Below are positions 31,101 to 36,487 of a stretch of 39,639 nucleotides of DNA, one piece after another (the first letter of the stretch is position 1; every line of letters begins with the position of its first letter). The stretch is from IMG/VR virus record IMGVR_UViG_3300030107_004353, positions 1-39,639 of that record, one strand, 5' to 3'. Source of the stretch: a virus. The notes beneath the pieces are model-generated. The model was not told the origin of the DNA. It saw only the letters and a list, made by a program, of their open reading frames with translations, and ran no database searches. The position numbers and the translations under genes were made by a program.

Positions 31101-31330
31101 AACTTATCTTAGAAAAGAACAAAAGGTTTGCTCGAGCTTTTAGAGAAATTAGCTCAGTAAGAGAATCTATGAGGGAAATAGACCAAGGACTAGATGCGTT
31201 TTTATATAGATTTAGGGTTGGTGGCATAGGTAATTTAAAGCACAGAAGCAACAGAGACAGAGAAGACGAGCTCAACCAACTTGGGCACATGGAAACGTAT
31301 GTTCAAGAGTGGAAGGTTGCAGGACAATAA
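25112..31330 (+). CDS. Giant 2072-aa virion protein, probably ejected with DNA
   Basis: The largest gene in the genome (16 percent of it). The protein opens MPTPWERMQQRTGNPY and has a short hydrophobic stretch near 190-210 (AVELLVDPVGWAMTVLPVGLAF). A Lys/Glu-rich helical middle (300-1250) carries only mixed motifs. In the last third, FLLFSPAYTRASLGLMGSVL (about 1511-1530) and NLDPSKSSFLTTDIAGVKVGFGSFW (from about 1576) resemble a module I recall from other giant phage polyvalent or internal proteins. There is no polymerase, kinase or peptidoglycan motif that I can assign. Its place between portal and scaffold suggests a capsid-internal protein injected at infection. Confidence 0.6.
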   Translation: MPTPWERMQQRTGNPYRNSSSFKGRSLAAAKLKEYQPPSALGSTINVEVDPEVEAQKRKEAQLKQQQRMRGLLSGPAALFPNIRDFKEGDGLKLGVETTSAPNENEFGFSTPFKYAYQKAVAPALKGWQSLTETTAGLVATPFSTELQSAKNRGISAGDRWRELDLPTARIGKEKGEGIGFDVGVKGAVELLVDPVGWAMTVLPVGLAFRAASYPAKRLGAVAGRLTGLTAASKKGKAIFKEAAEKADIAIKSEDTAATRDIFKELWERNTLTESGKQRNLVGSLEDSPIIARAHSDMNVLMNYDEVMDATNQLGYTEGLIAYINHKATKSAKNKSGVFFRAINNPIQKFKPSVAKRMTKEGRVETYYNQYISAIATEATLQKNKFLAFKDSSGKERTFRELFDANPKEIEMEVPIKTETASARQAKEELAEKGIVEPPPTITRKATQDYAKFKISSETIPMNIFDPSDLSTTTSSHNFINDIADATGFDASDIDSLIRVEVNVNDNVVNLTTTQGFTIGRIDITEIVNGSTDSLKLSNIKLTGQGQKELREKIHGDLIRSNKRSDTAGVKVQKDYDKKSGRYRQNSNGFFEDINTAGFSFTPSDTVIWRLPKIFDKEKVAKTTKWESQVGEEILTGKGTAGGELRERLATRLDDIIERINVSRKITPERRAKFTGRENSAYLKLTQTQIKEAQEIYKSTINNYFDEVAKFIDDAKDIRKIKTLNFQTRTIRETPKETLQSTLSKNLDEAKVQLQDQLSELRLQFDDQIQFTTLSDSLLNLRNLDEGLRAGQLRVNKVSGRTNQGINDVLSDAEWNGVTREIIRQYAKKDKDNTIDFLVRTDDIDAVDPTINTLFSKSLAFDGKTVFDDFERMFGKNSKRVGKKSTTEVLQEAKELKEIGKQAGVDPSIRSRKAGETVDAAKELKAEFKELYKIGMDDVSALEKEMPVLQFLDMAGFVVGHSHSTGKPIRLFDTGYFDLSNDQIRYLESFYDVFDRGAQILREEGALKAFDDVVLFKSSNYVRHLVEDWGDATLELQVTDDIMKGNRVSNKMAKQAFQKKRSFRDSVSEGFEQAGIKYLDDPANMVEAYVKEMQQAVANAQLTRKVKVAAAEHIREIADPSNQTQVINAVKTLSRGLREFDVAAGGDTTEVTQLIKSYKEFPEAQALISELNPNVSKNLSELINNPLPNDASEYKYFISNNIGTDELDTLITSIADQERLQKSAMKKYAEAQKTKKFTLKTSEELGSGIFGREKKATQMRQLQRYNGSKDGANIADLEGLLFDEDVARSIEDTLGIAEPGAFDRFAESAGKLGDAVRLMQTAIDVGTPFLQGLPTLVTHPVVWGKATANMYKTIFSPSKGGNKMRVQFYVDKADTIRRMNRQGISMAGQGNDYFRALDRGGTADFLKGKGFGTDTLPNKIGTGFDKGVGRFQDGFEHFGDQIRVALFEAHEDQVIGRLGREARILYEQTGEITDLATKRDLVELGEYVNQMTGAFSHTQNMISRRQANMERAFLLFSPAYTRASLGLMGSVLSGGLKGKQAHKAMRNMLAAGVSFHYAQAAVRAEATGEPIEKHLNLDPSKSSFLTTDIAGVKVGFGSFWNSSAKLMARIVADPAFRGDVLDSPLLMTGAGRGQSGFDESGIKSKIANNPVVQWLRGRSSPVGSQFWNLGMGANYLGEELSPVSIDYFQEVGENMFPFWAQNFFDSGLANGATSMLPEFAGLRSYEIPPWERRTEIRNDFAMRTYNELWKDLNDAQKANIEIEFESHPSMQRLRELDAEMKETRRVVGGGEMDNLLDDYHNDQDNLQAGYAARTAEIVNLYNSRAEDEQGLILSTPSDLIKQEKLIRADKNAGLKLLDDPNVNPQYKKVKAYYDSFNDFNNKEKPEDHFAEKYADIYFSPKWDRVTYYDFQGRDAELQDLVNSWGGDGEMLRDYAKGILFGRKMAVDPIIQEFYIGQNKYFDLYYKGAHEAIFSVKYDGEFDELYERWRTSGTRDQELILEKNKRFARAFREISSVRESMREIDQGLDAFLYRFRVGGIGNLKHRSNRDREDELNQLGHMETYVQEWKVAGQ

Positions 31331-31377
31331 AATGAATATTATAATCAAAAACAGTAAAACATTGGAAAGGCTACGGC

Positions 31378-32169
31378 ATGACCACAGAAAAAGATAATAT
31401 TGAACAATCAGAGACTACGGTTGATGATACAACTGATACACCTGTTCAAAGCGAGACTGAAGAGTCCGCACCAGATGTATTAGAACAGGCAGTACAAGAA
31501 GCGGAAGCTAAGGCAGAACCCGAAGAACAGCCTTCGTACTTAACTAAAGATGATGTCGAGAGACTACTGGAAGAACGAAAAAGTGCGTTTGATAACGCGC
31601 AAGGTCGAGCTCAGCAGTACACGAACCAAAAAGTTCAGGAGATTCAGGAAGGAGCCAAGGCTCAAATTTCAGAATTCATGAACGACTTTTCATCTATATT
31701 GGACGAGGACCAAAAAGAGGTCTTAGACCAAAAGATGCAGGAGAGAGAAAGAAAAGCTAAAGAAGAGAAACTTGACCGGTTAATTGAAAACATGGACAAG
31801 CCTCAACAAGGCTCTGGCGTAACTCCTGAAAATCTTGAAGACTTGGAATCTGCAGTTAAGGACACTGCTACAGCTTTAGGGCTAGACATTGATGTTAGAA
31901 GTAACAAAGAGGTCTGGCAAGGTTGGAATGCAGGCATGAGTTTTACTCAGTCTGTGAAGATAGCTAACCAGAACCTAAAAGCTTTAGCACAAAACGGAAA
32001 AAAACAACCTGTAGCTCAGGAGCCGGCAGCACAGAAAGTGCCACCGTCTACTCAAGGAGCTCCTACACAACCTAAAAGGGCGTATAGGAACTTAGGAGAC
32101 TTATCTACAGCATTTACTAATGGACAAGTTTCTGCAGAAGACTACAGGAAGTTAAAAAAACAACTTTGA
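31378..32169 (+). CDS. Capsid scaffolding protein
   Basis: A 263-aa acidic protein directly upstream of the capsid gene. The N-terminal 60 residues are Glu/Asp/Thr-rich and disordered. Residues 63-145 form a long helix (DDVERLLEERKSAFDNAQGRAQ, KVQEIQEGAKAQISEFMNDF, EVLDQKMQERERKAKEEK). The C-terminus is Ala/Pro/Gln-rich, then helical (AYRNLGDLSTAFTNGQVSAEDYRKLKKQL), the usual capsid-binding end. No protease motif is present. GGAAAGG is the ribosome site. It guides capsid assembly and then leaves. Confidence 0.85.
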   Translation: MTTEKDNIEQSETTVDDTTDTPVQSETEESAPDVLEQAVQEAEAKAEPEEQPSYLTKDDVERLLEERKSAFDNAQGRAQQYTNQKVQEIQEGAKAQISEFMNDFSSILDEDQKEVLDQKMQERERKAKEEKLDRLIENMDKPQQGSGVTPENLEDLESAVKDTATALGLDIDVRSNKEVWQGWNAGMSFTQSVKIANQNLKALAQNGKKQPVAQEPAAQKVPPSTQGAPTQPKRAYRNLGDLSTAFTNGQVSAEDYRKLKKQL

Positions 32170-32186
32170 AATAAAGGAAAGATAAG

Positions 32187-33086
32187 ATGGCAAGTGGACT
32201 ATCACTATCGTCAAGTTCGAGTCTGTCAGACATGTCAAGAATTGTTATTGCTTCTGCAATAGCAAACATTGAGCCTGCTGGTCCTACAAACCAGTTGGTA
32301 GCTAGATACGATATTCCTCAGGGTGCAAAGCAAGTTAACATTCCAGTATGGGGTAGAAACGATGCTGCAGCACTTACTGAAGGTATTGACATATCAGTTC
32401 CTCAACAACTGTCTGTTACTGTGACAAGCATAACTGCTTCTGAGCACGGTATCATGACGTTTGTTTCTGATAGATTGGCTAGACAAAACAACGAAGACAT
32501 ATTAGCACACGTAGGTGAAGTGCAAGGTGGTGCTTTAGGAAGGTTACTAGAAAGTGACCTTACAACTTTGTTCGATGGGTTTTCAAACTCAATCGGCTCT
32601 GATGGCAGCTACCTTACTTACTACCACGTAGCAGGTGCAGTGTCTTACTTAAAAACTGACAACAACGCTTCTTACGGAATGGCTCCGGGAACTGCAAGTG
32701 GTGTATTTCACCCAGAGCAAATCAGAGCATTCGTTCAAGAAGTAACTGGTATCCAAGGTGGAGGTACTACTGGTATGGCTGCACAGCCTATCCCAGAAGG
32801 TATTACTGCCGAAGTGGTACAAAACTACTTCAGAGGAAATGAGAAAGCCTTTGGTGTTCCAATTTACCAATCAGGTGTATTAAGCCGAGATGGTTCTGGT
32901 GACGCTAAGGGTGCTATTTTCGTTCCGCAGGCTTTAGCTTTGGCTATGGCTCACGAAATGGAAGCTGAAGAAGAAAGAGATGCGTCATTAAGAGGTACTG
33001 AAATGGTAATGGTAGGTGAATGGGGAGAAGCTGAAGTAGCTGACCCTTGGGGTGTAGAAATGTATGGTGCAGCTGACGCACTATAG
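32187..33086 (+). CDS. Major capsid protein
   Basis: A 299-aa protein following the scaffold gene by 17 bases. Its place, size and composition (GLSLSSSSSLSDMSRIVIASA at the start, QVNIPVWGRNDAAALTEG, a long helix LARQNNEDILAHVGEVQGGALGRLLESDLTTLF, strands near the end) fit a phage major capsid protein of the HK97-like fold. The helix plus following beta domain match the spine helix and P domain. No cross-linking or protease site is evident. AAAGGAAAG is the ribosome site. High expression is expected. Confidence 0.88.
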   Translation: MASGLSLSSSSSLSDMSRIVIASAIANIEPAGPTNQLVARYDIPQGAKQVNIPVWGRNDAAALTEGIDISVPQQLSVTVTSITASEHGIMTFVSDRLARQNNEDILAHVGEVQGGALGRLLESDLTTLFDGFSNSIGSDGSYLTYYHVAGAVSYLKTDNNASYGMAPGTASGVFHPEQIRAFVQEVTGIQGGGTTGMAAQPIPEGITAEVVQNYFRGNEKAFGVPIYQSGVLSRDGSGDAKGAIFVPQALALAMAHEMEAEEERDASLRGTEMVMVGEWGEAEVADPWGVEMYGAADAL

Positions 33087-33094
33087 GAGATTAG

Positions 33095-33418
33095 ATGGCT
33101 ACTCAACAACAGGATTACTTTATAAAAGAGATTGATAGTAATGAAGAATACCTTTATACAACTATCTATGATTCAGTTAGTGGTGACCCCTTCCGTGTAA
33201 AAACGGACAGGGTTAATCATTACCTCTCTAAATTAAAGAGACAGTCCAAGTTGGAGGGTAAGCAATTAGTCTTCTCTGGCGAATGGATACCATCCTTCGT
33301 CAAAACTAAAGAAGAAATTATTGGTTCTCCGTCTTCCGGCAAGACCGATAGGGTTGCTCCTGTCGGACAAGTTAATGCTGGGAAGCGAAGAAGAGGTAGG
33401 AGAGGTAGAAAGAAATGA
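33095..33418 (+). CDS. Small basic protein after the capsid gene
   Basis: A 107-aa protein behind TAGGAGATT. The first 70 residues have a beta-alpha character (YFIKEIDSNEEYLYTTIYDS, then FRVKTDRVNHYLSKLKRQ). The C-terminus is a run of basic residues (NAGKRRRGRRGRKK) likely to touch DNA. No family is recognised. Its place directly after the major capsid gene suggests a head or neck component or a DNA-binding internal protein. Its ATGA end is coupled to the next gene. Confidence 0.65.
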   Translation: MATQQQDYFIKEIDSNEEYLYTTIYDSVSGDPFRVKTDRVNHYLSKLKRQSKLEGKQLVFSGEWIPSFVKTKEEIIGSPSSGKTDRVAPVGQVNAGKRRRGRRGRKK

Positions 33419-33798
33419 CTACTGACATAAAGACAGAGCAGTGGGAAACCATTGTAAAAGAAATCAAGTTTGAGAATAATTGGAATGAAGTCTTAGAGAA
33501 ACATCTCAAGGATAACAATCTAACTAAACTTCCTGAACCTGAATGGTCTGATGACCCTACCATGGCTTACATATATCTACCTGCTAAGTCGCTTAAAAGC
33601 GACACTGTTAGGATGGACAAAACCAAAGCACGAATGTTTCCAGAAAGCATCGTTGGGTATCTTGAGAAAGGCGGACTGATGAAGCTCCCTGCAAAGGTTG
33701 AAGCATCTCAGAGCTCGCAATCAAAGGAGCAGCTCCCCAAGATGGAAACGGAGAAACCAACTACAAAGAAAATAAAACTACCTAAAATAGGAGAATAA
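33415..33798 (+). CDS. Unknown head-region protein
   Basis: A 127-aa protein starting in an ATGA overlap. The N-terminal 60 residues are mixed (EQWETIVKEIKFENNWNEVLEKHLKDNNLTKLPEPEWSDDP), then a short beta part, and a Lys/Gln/Pro-rich C-terminal tail ending KKIKLPKIGE. No cysteine or membrane segment. No family is recognised. Order suggests a head-completion or connector-related protein. Confidence 0.65.
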   Translation: MTTDIKTEQWETIVKEIKFENNWNEVLEKHLKDNNLTKLPEPEWSDDPTMAYIYLPAKSLKSDTVRMDKTKARMFPESIVGYLEKGGLMKLPAKVEASQSSQSKEQLPKMETEKPTTKKIKLPKIGE

Positions 33799-33802
33799 AA
33801 CA

Positions 33803-34147
33803 ATGACCGTAGGTACTAGACAATACGAAAGTGTTAACTCTACTACTACTACCATGTCTGGAAACGCTGATTTGACAATTACTGCTGCAAGCGACAAATT
33901 GCAAATCGTTGACCCGGGAGGTAGTGCTAGAAACTTAGACCTCATTTTTGTTGATGCTTCTGAAACTGGTGTAACAACTGGTTTCGCTGAAGTATATATA
34001 CAGAACGAGGCTGATGCAGATGAAGGGTTAACTATCAGAGATGGAAACAACTCTGATAATGCTATCGGTGTTCTTGACCAGAACGCTGGTGGATGGTTTA
34101 GATTCGTTGGAGGACAATGGGTGTCTTCAACATCTGGACTTAACTAA
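33803..34147 (+). CDS. Probable capsid decoration or head-fibre protein
   Basis: A 114-aa beta-rich protein behind ATAGGAGAATAAAACA. Short strands (SGNADLTITAASDKLQIVDPGG, RNLDLIFVDASE, GGWFRFVGGQWVSSTSG) with many Asn, Gly and Ser suggest a small beta-sandwich of the decoration-protein type. It is third after the capsid gene. Glycine- and threonine-rich composition resembles the fibre proteins too, so a head fibre is an alternative. No family is recognised. Confidence 0.6.
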   Translation: MTVGTRQYESVNSTTTTMSGNADLTITAASDKLQIVDPGGSARNLDLIFVDASETGVTTGFAEVYIQNEADADEGLTIRDGNNSDNAIGVLDQNAGGWFRFVGGQWVSSTSGLN

Positions 34148-34250
34148 AATTAATTAGTTTAATAATAGCAGGAGAGGCTTTAGTACATTGATTGTTGACT
34201 AAGGTTTAATAAGCCTTTCATTTTCCTCTCCTGCTTGAATAAGGAGAAAT
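34148..34250 (+). other. Intergenic hairpin between head genes
   Basis: The gap contains AGCAGGAGAGG (34167-34177) and its exact complement CCTCTCCTGCT (34225-34235), 11 bp with a 47-base loop. Inside, CTTTAGT/ACTAAGG nearly pair as a small inner stem. The right side is preceded, not followed, by a T tract, so it is not a typical terminator. It could be a processing or stability element for the abundant capsid message, or a partial terminator. The next gene follows with AAGGAGAAAT. Confidence 0.55.
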
Positions 34251-34349
34251 ATGGCTGAATTTAAATTTGAAAAAGAAGAACCTAAGAAAAAATCTTCTAA
34301 GAAAAAAGAAGAAAAAAAAGTAGAAGAAACTACTGAAAAATCTGAATAA
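34251..34349 (+). CDS. 32-aa Lys/Glu micro-protein
   Basis: A micro-gene behind the strong site AAGGAGAAAT. The product is MAEFKFEKEEPKKKSSKKKE, then a further Glu/Lys/Thr stretch ending EKSE. It is almost only charged residues and would be a flexible or helical peptide. The next ribosome site (AAGGAGAAGC) follows directly. Selection for coding cannot be judged from one sequence, but two strong, properly spaced ribosome sites bracket it. Confidence 0.5.
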   Translation: MAEFKFEKEEPKKKSSKKKEEKKVEETTEKSE

Positions 34350-34357
34350 GGAGAAGC

Positions 34358-34663
34358 ATGGCATTTGGACATCAAAAATTAACAGTTGATGCTACAGTAA
34401 GGTCACTAACAGTACCTAATGACGTTAACTTTGCACAGATTAAAGTTGAAACAGCAGCAATAAGATACAGAATAGATGGCACAGACCCAGCAACTGCTGT
34501 AGGTGTGTTAGTTAGTGCAGGAGATGCTTTTACTGTTTATGGAGCAGATACTTTAGCTCAAATTAAAATGGTTGAAGCAACAAGCACAGACGCAGTTATT
34601 AACGTATCTTACGGAACTGCAAACACTGGCATACATGGCGTTATTATAAATACAGCAGCGTAG
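34358..34663 (+). CDS. Small beta-rich head or neck protein
   Basis: A 101-aa protein behind AAGGAGAAGC. Composition is Val/Thr/Ala-rich with regular short strands (HQKLTVDATVRSLTVPND, AQIKVETAAIRYRIDG, ADTLAQIKMVEATST, DAVINVSYG). It looks like an immunoglobulin-like or small beta-sandwich protein. Such proteins occur among head decoration, neck and fibre-base proteins. No family is recognised. Confidence 0.65.
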   Translation: MAFGHQKLTVDATVRSLTVPNDVNFAQIKVETAAIRYRIDGTDPATAVGVLVSAGDAFTVYGADTLAQIKMVEATSTDAVINVSYGTANTGIHGVIINTAA

Positions 34664-34670
34664 TAGGCTT

Positions 34671-35135
34671 ATGGGTAAATATACTAAAGCCAACAAAAAC
34701 AACATATTCAAAGAAGAACCTGAGATATCAGTTTCAGAACATCTTGTCACTAAAAAGGGCAAGAAAATGAAAATGGTAATACCCGAAGGAAAGATTGGGT
34801 ATGGTGACGTAGAGTCGCATGCCCAAATGGCAGGTGATTTAGCAACCAAGCACTCTGACGATACTAAGGCTGGACAGAAAGCCTACGAAGAAGTCAGGAA
34901 GCACAGGTCAGAAGATACTGGTTCAACTGTAGAAGAAAACGAACTAAAGATGGCGTATGCAAAAATGCAAGGACGAATGCCGGTTGTACAAACTTTTAAT
35001 ATAGCTGACCCTGTTACAGGGCAGGTTATAGCTCAAGACTTCTTGTTTATGAAAACAGACAAGAACGGTTTAACCAGACCACTCAAGATAAGGGTGGATG
35101 TCCAGACGGGCAAGACCACGGAGGTTCCTATATAA
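34671..35135 (+). CDS. Unknown structural-region protein
   Basis: A 154-aa protein with a weak ribosome site, starting eight bases after the previous stop. The N-terminus is Lys-rich (GKYTKANKNNIFKEEPEISVSEHLVTKKGKKMKMV), the middle is helical (AGQKAYEEVRKHRSEDTGSTVEENELKMAYAKMQG), and the end is beta (TFNIADPVTGQVIAQDFLFMKTD). It overlaps the next gene by one base. A small tail-connector protein is conceivable, but no family is recognised. Confidence 0.65.
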   Translation: MGKYTKANKNNIFKEEPEISVSEHLVTKKGKKMKMVIPEGKIGYGDVESHAQMAGDLATKHSDDTKAGQKAYEEVRKHRSEDTGSTVEENELKMAYAKMQGRMPVVQTFNIADPVTGQVIAQDFLFMKTDKNGLTRPLKIRVDVQTGKTTEVPI

Positions 35136-36487
35136 TGGCTACCACAACTGCATTAAGCGCAATACTCCCTCAGCTTGGAAGAAGAATCGGCTCATACATA
35201 GGTTCTTTTAGTACAACAACTGCTATTGGGGGAACAGGGTCATTAACTGTAGTAATTTCTACAGAACTTAGAGATATAGGTTTTACAGATGATGATGTAT
35301 TAAATGATTCTTTTATTAAGATTACAAGTGGTAACAACCTTAATGAAGTTAGGCTTATATCTGATTACACAGGTAGCACCGGAACAATTACAATAACAGG
35401 GACTGATTTGACTGGAGATAGCAGCACAGGAACTACATTTGAAATTTACAGATATGACCCTGACCAACTAAGAGATTCGCTTAATGATGCAGCAAGGCAG
35501 GCTTTTCCAGCTTTATTTAAAAGGGTTGATGACAGGACTCATACCGTTGCGCCCGGACAGGCACGTTACGCAAGACCATCAACTATAGAGCCGGGTTATA
35601 TAAGGCAGGTATATTTAGTACCCAAGATTGAGTCAAAGACATACTCAGAGAATATCCTTAAAGACCAGAACTGTGATTTTGAAGAAAGTTCGAGTGCATT
35701 AACTGATTGGAGTGACTCAGCCAACATCACAGATGCAGTAGAGGCTGATACTACTACCCCAAATAACTTTATGGTTTACAGGGGAGACCAATCAGCCAAG
35801 CTAACATGTGCAGCAACAAGCACAGGAACTTTTACAATATCAGTGACTGACCCTACCAATTACGAATCAGAAGAGCTAAACTTTTCTATATGGGTATATT
35901 CAAAATACGCAAGCCTTGTATCGCCGATAATACAAATAGATTCAGACACTGCCACTTCAGGTACAGCCCACAGTGGAGGTGGCTGGGAAAGATTGACAGT
36001 CTCTGCTACAGCCTCAAACGTTGGAAGCACAATAAAAGCAGGCTTAACTTTCGCAAGCAACAGCGCAATATATACTGTATATGCAGACGAAGCTATCCTA
36101 ACTTCTGGTCCTAGCGAAGTACCTATAGCTTATGAGGCTATTGTTTTTGACTGGTCAGAAGAAGGAGATAACTTAGTATTTAATACACAACAACCATCTC
36201 ACTATAACTTGCATATAGTAGGTTGTGGTGCATTGGAAACATTAACTGCTGGTGCAGATACAATTACCCTTGAGCCACATCGTGTTAACTTGCTTGTGGA
36301 CTATGCAGCACTCACTTTCTTTGAGGGAGAGCTAGACCAGACTTCTGCTGAAGACCAGAATGCTATATTAAGACAGATAACTCACTACCGAAATAAGACT
36401 CAGAACGGCAGAGGAGAGATGGTAGCCCCTACCTTGAAGAAGAATTTGCTACCTGCAGCCGGCTCAACTTCATACGGGATTTACTGA
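35135..36487 (+). CDS. Tail or connector protein with carbohydrate-binding-like insert
   Basis: A 450-aa protein overlapping its neighbours by one base each. N-terminal 110 residues are beta-rich; residues 110-135 form a conserved-looking helix (DQLRDSLNDAARQAFPALFKRVDD) as in adaptor-type tail proteins. Residues about 174-325 have the course of a beta-sandwich carbohydrate-binding module (CDFEESSSALTDW, then NFSIWVYSK, GGWERLTVSAT, YADEAIL). The last 120 residues return to helix. The insert resembles one in the next gene. An adaptor or head-to-tail protein with a glycan-binding insert is the best guess. Confidence 0.6.
   Translation: MATTTALSAILPQLGRRIGSYIGSFSTTTAIGGTGSLTVVISTELRDIGFTDDDVLNDSFIKITSGNNLNEVRLISDYTGSTGTITITGTDLTGDSSTGTTFEIYRYDPDQLRDSLNDAARQAFPALFKRVDDRTHTVAPGQARYARPSTIEPGYIRQVYLVPKIESKTYSENILKDQNCDFEESSSALTDWSDSANITDAVEADTTTPNNFMVYRGDQSAKLTCAATSTGTFTISVTDPTNYESEELNFSIWVYSKYASLVSPIIQIDSDTATSGTAHSGGGWERLTVSATASNVGSTIKAGLTFASNSAIYTVYADEAILTSGPSEVPIAYEAIVFDWSEEGDNLVFNTQQPSHYNLHIVGCGALETLTAGADTITLEPHRVNLLVDYAALTFFEGELDQTSAEDQNAILRQITHYRNKTQNGRGEMVAPTLKKNLLPAAGSTSYGIY

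Noticed and set aside
25112-31330. Giant protein as a virion RNA polymerase
   Set aside because: No polymerase motif could be identified by eye in the chain; without a profile search the claim has no support.
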